A DNA stretch of 7,049 bases from WHSV01 sp050694055 (GTDB lineage: Bacteria > Actinomycetota > CADDZG01 > WHSQ01). Numbering within the stretch: position 1 is the first letter of the stretch; each line of letters opens with the position of its first letter. The DNA lies in NCBI GenBank assembly GCA_050694055.1, contig JBOGWX010000083.1, forward strand, positions 1-7,049, given 5' to 3'. Made by a program: the position numbers and the translations under genes. The notes beneath the pieces are model-generated. The model had not been told where the DNA came from and did not search any database. It was given only the letters and a program-made list of their open reading frames with translations. Shown in pieces: positions 1 through 5,331 of the stretch.

Positions 1-111
1 CGTCTCCTGGAACCGATCGGGATGATCCCACCGGCAGAAGCTGAAGCGTTGTTCTACAGTCAGAGGGAACTGGTCGAAGAGGCCGGGACTCAAGGAAACG
101 AGTCTCTATGA
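1..111 (+). CDS. IS3-family transposase (OrfB, DDE/rve type), C-terminal 36 residues
   Basis: The 3' end of a transposase gene is open at the left edge and ends at TGA 109-111. The visible residues begin RLLEPIGMIPPAEAEALFY, which matches the characteristic tail of IS3-group OrfB transposases: an (L)EPIG-IPPAE-EA-YY block just after the DDE integrase core, followed by a short hydrophilic tail. The catalytic DDE residues lie upstream, outside the window, so activity cannot be judged. The stop codon falls within the presumed right terminal repeat, a common layout in compact IS3 elements. The gene runs convergently with hsdS, and its last codons overlap the last codons of truncated hsdS on the other strand. 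Confidence 0.75.
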   Translation, partial: RLLEPIGMIPPAEAEALFYSQRELVEEAGTQGNESL

Positions 112-127
112 GACCCGGCGCGGTTCA
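1..127 (+). mobile_element. Right end of an IS3-family insertion sequence
   Basis: The window opens inside an insertion sequence. Bases 1-111 encode the C-terminus of an IS3-type transposase, and 16 bases after its stop codon the sequence reads ggttca. On the minus strand this is TGAACCGCGCCGGG starting at 127, which has the 5'-TG start typical of IS3 termini and resembles ends I recall for this family. I therefore place the terminus at 127; the next bases (aca, 128-130) could be one copy of a 3-base target duplication. The left end is outside the window, so the inverted-repeat pair and the duplication cannot be confirmed. The element lies against, and seems to interrupt, hsdS. Confidence 0.65.
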
Positions 128-816
128 ACATAGGTAGTTGGCAGCGCCTTGTTCTCTGTGGGGACAAAGACTCCAGCCTTGACGGCACTCAGCTTGAGAA
201 CTCCCCATTCCTCCGGAGCTGCGGGACGGTCCTCTGCTTGAGGGCTATCTCCCTGAATGATGCTTCGCACGAACCTTCCGAGCGTGACCTCATGCCCTCT
301 CTGCGACGCGAGATAGGTCTCCAGCTGGCTTCGAAACCGCTCGAAGGCGAGTCTCACGAGTGTTGCCTTTCGTTCTACCAGTGCGTCGATGCGGGCCGTC
401 TCGGCGTCGAGGAAGTCGGCAATCGCCCGCTGCGCCCTCAAAGGGGGGAGACTCAGCCGCTCTTGGTAGGCACGCTCTCGGCTAAGACCAGGAACTCCAA
501 CATCGAAAGTCATTTGCTCCAACTGAAGAACTGATAACGCGTAATAGAGCCATCGAAGGCACACATCGGTTGCCGAGGAATCGATGTAGTAGGTCGTATC
601 AATAGTGAAAACCGGATGATCGGAAAACTGAAGCTTCCCGTGAGACCCCTTCCGTCCGATGACGATGACAGGGCCGTGGGTATTGGCCACATTATGAGTC
701 CCAACAGGCCCGTTGGAGCCGTACACGTTTACTGTTCCCGGCTGCCGAGCCTCATCAGGAAGAGAGTCTCCATACTTCAATCGGCAGATGTGCCTCAGCT
801 GCACGGACGGCCACAT
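106..816 (-). CDS. hsdS: Type I restriction-modification specificity subunit HsdS, truncated by an IS element
   Basis: HsdS subunits recognise the target DNA and dock HsdM (and HsdR) in type I restriction enzymes. The ATG at 816-814 overlaps the hsdM stop by one base (TGATG), which fixes the start and shows translational coupling. The visible protein is 236 residues against roughly 400 for a full subunit. Residues 1-125 are the first target-recognition domain, ending in the typical LPPLRAQRAIADFLDAET block. Residues 126-170 form the central conserved coiled coil. From about 175 the second recognition domain begins (GVLKLSAVKAGVFVP, ENKALP) and then stops at TAG 106-108 where a GDLL/SRAN-type segment would be expected. 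The last six residues (EPRRVS) lie in the presumed IS3 end, so the gene looks interrupted rather than naturally short. By eye it is less GC-rich than hsdM, which is usual for the variable specificity gene. Confidence 0.85.
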   Translation of the reverse strand: MWPSVQLRHICRLKYGDSLPDEARQPGTVNVYGSNGPVGTHNVANTHGPVIVIGRKGSHGKLQFSDHPVFTIDTTYYIDSSATDVCLRWLYYALSVLQLEQMTFDVGVPGLSRERAYQERLSLPPLRAQRAIADFLDAETARIDALVERKATLVRLAFERFRSQLETYLASQRGHEVTLGRFVRSIIQGDSPQAEDRPAAPEEWGVLKLSAVKAGVFVPTENKALPTTYVEPRRVS

Positions 817-2837
817 CACTCGGTTACCTCGCGCAACAGCTCTTGGATCTCGGCCTCCAGCTGCTTGATCTCGGCGTCGATTTCTTCTAGCGGCCGCGGT
901 GGTTCGTACTTGTAGAAGCGGCGGGTGAGCGGGATCTCGTAGCCGATCTTGGTCTTTGAGTGGTCGACCCATGCATCGGGCACGTAGGGCTCGACCTCTT
1001 CGGTCATGTAATCGTCGATCGCGCTGCGGTACTCGACGGCTTCGAAGCGGGCCGACGGATCCGGCTCGAAGCCGACCTTCATCTCCGGCAGCGGCACGTT
1101 CTCTTGATCCCGCAACTCGGGGTCCGGCTCGGGCTCGCCCTTGCGGTTGGCGATCGCCGGCGCCTCGCTGTCCCTAACGGCGAGCGCCTCCCACACCGCC
1201 TTCTGCTGCGGCTTGCTGAGCCCGACCGTGTCGAGAACGGGATCGATCTTGCCGGCCAGCTCGTCGCGCTCGATCGCCGACACGCCGCTGAACTGACCCA
1301 GCTCGTCGACGAGACGCTCGATCACCTCCTCGTGCAGCTTGGCGAGCTTTCTGGAGGCGCGCACCAGCGCGAGCGTGTCCTCGGTGACCTCCCAGCGCAG
1401 CTTCAGCGGGCGCTCGACCGTGACGCGCAGGAACCCGAAGCTCTCGTTGGGGAAGATCTTGACGCGCTCGCCTTCGGTGAAGTCTCCGTAGAGGTTGGTG
1501 ATGGCACCGATCTGCTCGGCGCTGATCTCCTTGCGCTTCTCGCCGAGGCTCTTGCGCATCTTGACCCACAGCTCGCGCGCATCGACGAGCTGGACCTTGC
1601 CCTTGCGCTGGGCGCTCTTGCGGTTGGTGACGATCCAGAAGTAGGTCGAGATGCCGGTGTTGTAGAAGAGCTGATCGGGCAGCGCCACGACGGCCTCGAG
1701 CCAGTCGTTCTCGATGATCCATCTTCTGATCTCGGACTCACCGGACCCGGCCGCGCCGGTGAACAGCGGCGAGCCGTTGAACACGATCGCGATGCGAGAG
1801 CCACCCTGCTCGACCGGCTTCATCTTGCTGATCATGTTCTGGAGGAACAGAAAGCTCCCATCGTTGATGCGAGGAAGTCCTGCGCCGAAGCGGCCCCCGA
1901 ACCCCTTGGTGGCGTGCTCGTCGCGCACGACGTCGGCGACGTTGCGCCACTCGACTCCAAAGGGCGGATTCGCAAGGCAGTAGTCGAAGCGGTCGCCGGC
2001 GAAGCCATCCTCGCTGAACGAGTTGCCCCACACGATGTGCGACGCATCCTGGCCCTTCAGCATCATGTCGGAGCGGCACACCGCGTAGGTCTCGGCGTTG
2101 AGCTCCTGGCCGTAGACCTCGAGGCTGGCTTGAGGGTTGAGCGAGCGGAGATGGTCCTCTCCGACCGAGAGCATGCCCCCGGTCCCGCAGGCCGGGTCGA
2201 ACATGCTGCGCACGATCCCCGGCTTACGCAAGGCATCGTCGTCCTCGATGAACAACAGGTTGACCATCAGGCGGATGACTTCGCGCGGCGTGAAGTGCTC
2301 ACCGGCGGTCTCGTTGGAGAGCTCGGAGAAGCGGCGCACCAGCTCCTCATAGAGGTAGCCCATCTCGAGGTTGGTGACCGCTTCGGGATGGAGATCGATC
2401 CCGCAGAACTTCGACAGCACCAGGTAGAGCAGGTTGGAGCGGTCGAGCTTGGCGACGTGGGCGTCGAACTCGAACTTCTCGATGATGTCCCGGGCCGAGT
2501 CGGAGAAGCCGGCGATGTAGGCGCGCAGGTTGTCGGCGATGTTGGTGGGGTCGTCGAGCAGCTTGGTCATGGTCAAAGGCGAGGTGTTGTAGAACTGCTC
2601 GCCCGAGGCCTGGCGGAGAAGTGGGTCGATGTTGTCGACCTTGCTCTGCAGCTTGTCGAGCGTGGTGAGCACCTTGTCCTTGTTGGGCTCGAGCACGCAG
2701 TCGAGGCGGCGCAGTACCACCAGCGGCAGGATGACCTTGCCGTAGTCGGCCTGCTTGTAGTTGCCGCGCAGCAGGTCGGCGACCGACCAAATGAACGCAG
2801 CGTGGTTCTTGATCACTTCCGACCCGGCGAGCGCCAC
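816..2837 (-). CDS. hsdM: Type I restriction-modification DNA methyltransferase subunit HsdM
   Basis: This 673-residue protein is the N6-adenine methyltransferase subunit, which pairs with HsdS to modify host DNA and with HsdR to restrict foreign DNA. Residues 1-150 match the helical HsdM N-terminal domain. AGEHFTPREV at 178-187 is the usual lead-in to the methylase fold, DPACGTGGML at 214-223 is the SAM-binding motif I, and NPPFG at 290-294 is catalytic motif IV (N/D-PP-Y/F). The block around 373-402, with ENDWLEAVVALPDQLFYNTG, is standard for HsdM. The C-terminal 35 residues are rich in E, I and L and look like a coiled coil, plausibly contacting HsdS. The start is GTG 2837-2835 behind a strong Shine-Dalgarno. 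No frameshift or lost motif was seen, so the methylase seems intact although its specificity partner is truncated. Confidence 0.95.
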   Translation of the reverse strand: MALAGSEVIKNHAAFIWSVADLLRGNYKQADYGKVILPLVVLRRLDCVLEPNKDKVLTTLDKLQSKVDNIDPLLRQASGEQFYNTSPLTMTKLLDDPTNIADNLRAYIAGFSDSARDIIEKFEFDAHVAKLDRSNLLYLVLSKFCGIDLHPEAVTNLEMGYLYEELVRRFSELSNETAGEHFTPREVIRLMVNLLFIEDDDALRKPGIVRSMFDPACGTGGMLSVGEDHLRSLNPQASLEVYGQELNAETYAVCRSDMMLKGQDASHIVWGNSFSEDGFAGDRFDYCLANPPFGVEWRNVADVVRDEHATKGFGGRFGAGLPRINDGSFLFLQNMISKMKPVEQGGSRIAIVFNGSPLFTGAAGSGESEIRRWIIENDWLEAVVALPDQLFYNTGISTYFWIVTNRKSAQRKGKVQLVDARELWVKMRKSLGEKRKEISAEQIGAITNLYGDFTEGERVKIFPNESFGFLRVTVERPLKLRWEVTEDTLALVRASRKLAKLHEEVIERLVDELGQFSGVSAIERDELAGKIDPVLDTVGLSKPQQKAVWEALAVRDSEAPAIANRKGEPEPDPELRDQENVPLPEMKVGFEPDPSARFEAVEYRSAIDDYMTEEVEPYVPDAWVDHSKTKIGYEIPLTRRFYKYEPPRPLEEIDAEIKQLEAEIQELLREVTE

Positions 2838-2841
2838 TTAT

Positions 2842-2850
2842 CCCCCCCTT
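2842..2850 (-). promoter_or_regulatory. Ribosome binding site of hsdM
   Basis: On the minus strand AAGGGGGGG precedes the GTG start codon by four bases (ATAA between). It supports the GTG at 2837 as the true start in place of any internal ATG. Confidence 0.7.
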
Positions 2851-2873
2851 GAATGTCATTGAGGCTACCAAGG

Positions 2874-2910
2874 CAGCCTGACGGAAGGGCGAAAGGGAAC
2901 CCAGCCTGAC
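2874..2910. repeat. 9-base direct repeat in the hsdM / membrane-protein divergent region
   Basis: cagcctgac occurs at 2874-2882 and again at 2902-2910, 28 bases apart start to start, in the 108-base gap between two divergent genes. The first copy also forms the right arm of a small inverted repeat (aggct 2862-2866 with agcct 2875-2879). The spacing is near three helical turns, so a regulator site is conceivable, but chance is not excluded. I see no convincing -35/-10 pair here for either direction. Confidence 0.3.
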
Positions 2911-2945
2911 ATGAGGTCGTCACACCCCCTCAATAGGCTCTGCTT

Positions 2946-3431
2946 ATGGTTGATCAGCCAGCACCCAGCGGAGCATCGTTCGCCTTTGACAATGCGGCCA
3001 AGGCTTTGGACGAGCAGTTGGGACGCATCGAGTCGCTCGACGCCAAGGGGGGCGTCCTGTTAGCCGCCGACGGGGTGCTCGCTGGGTTGCTGTTTGCGAC
3101 CGACTCAGTGCTGTTTCAAGCTCCCCGCATTCTAGGCGTGACGGTGACGATTTCTCTGTTGTTATCGATTCTTCTGGCTCTCTTGGCCTTTTCTACCCGC
3201 AAGTACGAGACGGCCCCGACGCCTGAGGCCGTCATCGACTTGATGGAACAAGGGAGCGAGGCTTGGTTGAAGTGGAGATTCCTCGGAAACCTGATCGTGG
3301 CACTGACGATCAACCGCAGCAAGCTCGCGCGGAAGACGCGCCTCCTCAGCTCCGCAATCGCGCTCTTGTTCACGGTCGTCTTGCTGCTTGGGGCATACTT
3401 GATTTACCTGCTGGTTCGAGGGGGAGAATGA
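2946..3431 (+). CDS. Small membrane protein of unknown function, SLATT/PycTM-like architecture
   Basis: This 161-residue protein starts at ATG 2946, 108 bases from divergent hsdM; the Shine-Dalgarno is weak (agg about nine bases upstream). Residues 14-34 form a charged helix ending in RIESLDAKGG, followed by a first membrane segment (about 36-57), a second (about 61-83), a cytosolic-looking stretch (about 84-130) with TPEAVIDLMEQGSEAWLKW and a basic NRSKLARKTRLL, and a third membrane segment (about 132-157). This order, with a polar helix directly before a hairpin of two membrane helices and a further helix after a soluble part, is reminiscent of SLATT and PycTM effector proteins that act as membrane-damaging ends of anti-phage systems. 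No cyclase or nucleotide sensor is visible nearby, so that is only an architectural analogy. The next gene begins four bases after its stop. Confidence 0.75.
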   Translation: MVDQPAPSGASFAFDNAAKALDEQLGRIESLDAKGGVLLAADGVLAGLLFATDSVLFQAPRILGVTVTISLLLSILLALLAFSTRKYETAPTPEAVIDLMEQGSEAWLKWRFLGNLIVALTINRSKLARKTRLLSSAIALLFTVVLLLGAYLIYLLVRGGE

Positions 3432-3435
3432 TCGG

Positions 3436-3741
3436 GTGGTCAAGACGCACGAAAACCGAAAGCACGGCATAGAGGCAACCCTCCCGTCTCCAGTACCGGG
3501 TGGGTCTGAGTCTGTGGAAAGCCTTGGATCCTTCGTCGATAGGCTCTTGGGTGACCGAACGATCCGGCAGAACGCCGAAGCCTCCATCACTTTCGGCCCG
3601 CTCGTGGAGGCAGACGAGCAAGGCGACTCGGACTCGTCCGGGGGACAGGATGCTCCAGCACCCTCTGTTCCACCACCACCCGTGCCGGGAGACAACGAGT
3701 CAGTTACCAAGGGCAAGGATCCTCCCGGGGACAGTCGCTAG
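3436..3741 (+). CDS. Acidic proline-rich small protein, unknown function
   Basis: This 101-residue frame starts at GTG 3436 with GGGGGAG (3420-3426) nine bases upstream, four bases after the stop of the membrane-protein gene, and would be translated from the same message. The first 20 residues are basic (VKTHENRKHG). Residues about 27-55 may form a short helix (ESVESLGSFVDRLLGDR). The rest is acidic and disordered-looking, rich in D, E, G, S and P, with a PAPSVPPPPVPGDNES segment. I recognise no domain. Coupling and a good ribosome site favour a real gene; low complexity is the main reason for doubt. An ATG overlapping the upstream stop (3428-3430) opens only 14 codons and was not chosen. Confidence 0.55.
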   Translation: MVKTHENRKHGIEATLPSPVPGGSESVESLGSFVDRLLGDRTIRQNAEASITFGPLVEADEQGDSDSSGGQDAPAPSVPPPPVPGDNESVTKGKDPPGDSR

Positions 3742-3871
3742 AAGCTTCCCGATCCGATGCGCGCACCCTCAGGATCCTTTCTCGATTCTCCCTAGAACCT
3801 GCGGAGCTTGCTCGCCGCCGAGTTCTCTTCATCGCCGGTATGGTTTCAGCCGGAGGCAGCTACGGGAGCGT

Positions 3872-4012
3872 ATGACTAACGAACCGAAACCCGAGTCTCG
3901 AGTCCCGACCGGCGGCGACGGGGGAGACGAGCCACCGCCGCCCTTTGAACCAGACGAAGATCTCATCACCTACCTGGAGAAGGGGCGCGAGCCCAAGGGA
4001 GAGAAACGCTAG
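3872..4012 (+). CDS. 46-residue acidic protein, unknown function
   Basis: This short frame, ATG 3872 to TAG 4010-4012, encodes a hydrophilic protein. It has an acidic/proline centre (GGDGGDEPPPPFEPDEDL), then a likely short helix (LITYLEKG) and a basic tail (REPKGEKR). GGGAG at 3864-3868 lies three bases from the ATG, rather close, and GGAGG at 3852-3856 rather far. An 11-codon mini-frame (ATG 3840) ends in an ATGA overlap with this start, which could couple translation. Its D/E/P-rich composition resembles the protein 130 bases upstream, so the two may belong to one functional set with the membrane protein. No domain is recognised. The patterned C-terminus looks selected rather than random, but the short length limits confidence. 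Confidence 0.5.
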   Translation: MTNEPKPESRVPTGGDGGDEPPPPFEPDEDLITYLEKGREPKGEKR

Positions 4013-4093
4013 AAATCGGCTCCGACAAGTTTGTCTCAGTCGATCAGCCCGTTGAACCTCTAGCAGGTGCTGCAACGCGACCGGTGGTGAAGC

Positions 4094-4501
4094 TCAAACC
4101 GGCATCAAGACCGGGAGGCCGGCTCGCTCGGCGGCATCCCGCAGTCGAGAATCGTAAGAGACGAGACCGGCGAGCTTCTCTCCTATTCCGAGAGCAGTGG
4201 CGAGATGAACGGCATCAAGCGATCGTCACCCTGCCGGTTCCATGACCGCGGCGCTATCGACTAGCGCGTCGTCGATCCGCACGAGGGCTATCCGATCCAG
4301 GACGCGCTCGGCTTGACGCTACGCAGCAGGCGTGGCCTTGGTCCTCTTGAGGGCGGCGCGCAGAACCTCGATCCGCGCGAGTGCACTCGATATCAGCTCG
4401 GGGTGGTCGCGCAGCCGGGACACTAGAGCGGCGGTCTGAGGCCCGGGCAGCACCAGCCTCACGATGGCGGAGGAGTCGAGATATAACGCCTCCTCGGTCA
4501 C
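4094..4501 (-). pseudogene. VapC-type PIN-domain toxin with two in-frame stop codons
   Basis: PIN-domain VapC toxins are Mg2+-dependent ribonucleases. From GTG 4501 one frame runs 135 codons to TGA 4094-4096, a normal VapC length, but it is broken by TAG at codon 61 (4319-4321) and TGA at codon 92 (4226-4228). There is no shift of frame. The four acidic active-site positions are all still encoded: D9 (LYLDSSAIVRL), E45 (ARIEVLRA), D96 (SLDAVHLATAL) and D117 (VSYDSRL). Both stops could arise by single C-to-T changes from CAG and CGA. The start overlaps the stop of an upstream antitoxin tail (GTGA), the usual TA coupling. As read, only 60 residues are made and the toxin should be dead. Recent decay is the simplest reading; sequencing error or stop-codon readthrough is less likely. 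Confidence 0.8.
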
Positions 4502-4572
4502 AGGCGTTCGGCCCGCTGCTCCTCCAGCGCGTCACTCAACCGGCGAGAAGGCTTCCCTTTGGGAGGGGCCGC
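4498..4572 (-). pseudogene. C-terminal remnant of an antitoxin (Phd/VapB-like tail)
   Basis: Upstream of the broken PIN toxin a 24-codon open stretch ends at TGA 4498-4500, overlapping the toxin GTG. It reads PPKGKPSRRLSDALEEQRAE, then RL. The P-rich linker followed by a short amphipathic LSDALEEQRAERL helix is typical of the toxin-binding tail of VapB/Phd-like antitoxins. The DNA-binding N-terminus is missing, and there is no ATG or GTG in the stretch. It is in the same frame as the upstream toxin gene (4576-4977) and separated from it by tandem TGA TGA (4573-4578). I read it as the scar of a deletion that removed the head of the partner antitoxin. Family assignment is tentative. Confidence 0.5.
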
Positions 4573-4575
4573 TCA

Positions 4576-4977
4576 TCACGGCAGTAGCTCGAATCCGGGG
4601 ACATGAGTCGGTCGCACGACATTGAAGTGCCGCCGATCCAACGTCGCGATCGAGGTGATGTCCAAACGTTCGGCCGCGGCGACCACCGACGCGTCGACGG
4701 TGCCGAGGGGCAGGTCCCGGTAGTCCCAGACAAGCTCGGCGATGCGAAGCCAGTCGGCGGCCGCGACCGATTCACCCATCAGAGTGCCGCTCCCAAGATC
4801 CCCAAGGAAACGAACCTCCGCATCCGCGCCGAGACGCGTCTCGATCAGATACGCGACCTCGGTTACGCAAAGGATCGGGACCAGAAGTGGCCCCGGATGC
4901 GTTTCCAGAAGCCGAAGGCAACTGTCGTGATTGCGATCATCCGCGTCCACGTAGGCATACAAAGGCCCCGAATCCAC
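4576..4977 (-). CDS. vapC: VapC-type PIN-domain ribonuclease toxin
   Basis: This is a 133-residue PIN-domain protein, the toxin partner of the ribbon-helix-helix antitoxin encoded just upstream on the same strand. The acidic residues expected for the metal site are present: D2 (DSGPLYAYVD), E40 (VTEVAYLI), D95 (LGTVDASVVAAAERL) and D114 (ATLDRRHF). The first canonical start is GTG 4977, eight bases after the antitoxin stop. That choice puts the first catalytic Asp at residue 2 and cuts off most of the first beta strand. The frame continues upstream as ALLVDSGPLY, preceded by ATA (4987-4989), which overlaps the antitoxin TAG. PIN proteins normally include that strand, so translation may start at the ATA, or an ATG may have mutated. 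It is otherwise complete and probably functional if a start is used. Confidence 0.85.
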   Translation of the reverse strand: MDSGPLYAYVDADDRNHDSCLRLLETHPGPLLVPILCVTEVAYLIETRLGADAEVRFLGDLGSGTLMGESVAAADWLRIAELVWDYRDLPLGTVDASVVAAAERLDITSIATLDRRHFNVVRPTHVPGFELLP

Positions 4978-4985
4978 GAGGAGCG

Positions 4986-5210
4986 CTATCGGGCAACCTC
5001 TTTGCGGAGGATCTCTTCGATCCGTTCGGAGACGTCGCTCCCGCCACCGCGACCGGCCCTCGCCGCGAGGAATCGACGCTTAACGCCGCCGCCGAGGTGG
5101 GCCTCGATCGCCTCCCTCGTCAGTTCTGAGATCGTCTTCTTCCTCCGCGCCGCCTCGTGGCGCAGCCGTGCGTCGAGCTCGTCCGGCAGCTTCACCGTTG
5201 TTCGCTTCAT
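4986..5210 (-). CDS. vapB: Ribbon-helix-helix (CopG/VapB-type) antitoxin
   Basis: This 74-residue protein starts at ATG 5210. Residues 3-12 (RTTVKLPDEL) form the DNA-contacting beta strand, followed by two helices (about 12-24 and 28-40, with TISELTREAIEAHL) that build the RHH dimer. Residues 45-74 are a basic linker and a final helix (VSERIEEILRKEV) that would wrap the PIN toxin. It neutralises the toxin and, with it, probably represses its own promoter. An in-frame ATG eight codons upstream (5234) was rejected because it precedes the conserved RHH strand and lies before the palindromic operator. There is no Shine-Dalgarno before 5210; an extended -10-like TGGTATGCT on the minus strand at 5228-5220 would give a nearly leaderless mRNA, which is common in actinobacteria. 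Confidence 0.88.
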   Translation of the reverse strand: MKRTTVKLPDELDARLRHEAARRKKTISELTREAIEAHLGGGVKRRFLAARAGRGGGSDVSERIEEILRKEVAR

Positions 5211-5211
5211 A

Positions 5212-5227
5212 GGTATGCCAGCATACC
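5212..5227. promoter_or_regulatory. Perfect palindrome, likely TA operator overlapping the promoter
   Basis: ggtatgc (5212-5218) and gcatacc (5221-5227) are exact reverse complements separated by two bases. The palindrome ends two bases before the RHH antitoxin ATG and covers its presumed -10 (TATGCT on the minus strand, 5225-5220). RHH antitoxins typically bind such short inverted repeats. It also lies between two divergent TA units, so one operator could serve both. Site identity is inferred from position and symmetry. Confidence 0.65.
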
Positions 5228-5331
5228 ACGACACAGCCGGCGCAATTGGCCCCGATCACCCCCACTGGAGGGATTCCCGTTCGGCCGCCGAGTGGGTGCG
5301 CGCAACCCGCAAGACGGAGGACAGTGCCTGA
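5215..5331 (+). pseudogene. Truncated antitoxin (C-terminal part) of the rightward PIN toxin
   Basis: The open frame ending at TGA 5329-5331 has a good antitoxin-like tail (SAAEWVRATRKTEDSA), and its stop overlaps the next toxin start (CTGA), the standard antitoxin-toxin coupling. The only nearby ATG in frame, 5215, lies inside the palindrome and gives 38 residues with no recognisable DNA-binding domain. The rightward toxin therefore appears to have lost its antitoxin head, with the RHH operon of the other strand now occupying the place. It may still be made and bind the toxin through its tail. Alternatively it is noncoding debris; confidence is limited because the fragment is too short for a firm family call. 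Confidence 0.45.
5316..5320 (+). promoter_or_regulatory. Ribosome binding site supporting a CTG start for the rightward toxin
   Basis: GGAGG at 5316-5320 is seven bases before CTG 5328-5330, ideal spacing. No ATG, GTG or TTG lies in frame between this site and the conserved TYLLDTTVLI strand, so it selects the CTG. Confidence 0.6.

Noticed and set aside
104..133. An alternative transposase tail in the second frame (LYETRRGST).
   Set aside because: It would need a frameshift from the main transposase frame and would run past the presumed IS end at 127. It may only reflect conserved terminal-repeat sequence.
817..972. A 52-residue N-terminal extension of hsdS.
   Set aside because: The extension lies inside hsdM in another frame and is low-complexity R/A-rich; the ATG at 816 overlaps the hsdM stop in the usual way and gives a normal HsdS N-terminus.
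960..2852. A 630-codon open frame on the plus strand opposite hsdM.
   Set aside because: It is the mirror of a GC-rich gene: its translation is repetitive in L, V, D, R, H and E with no domain, while the minus strand encodes an unmistakable HsdM with all motifs.
4024..4035. gacaagtttgtc inverted repeat between convergent genes as a terminator.
   Set aside because: The stem is only five base pairs with a two-base loop and no T run follows on either strand.
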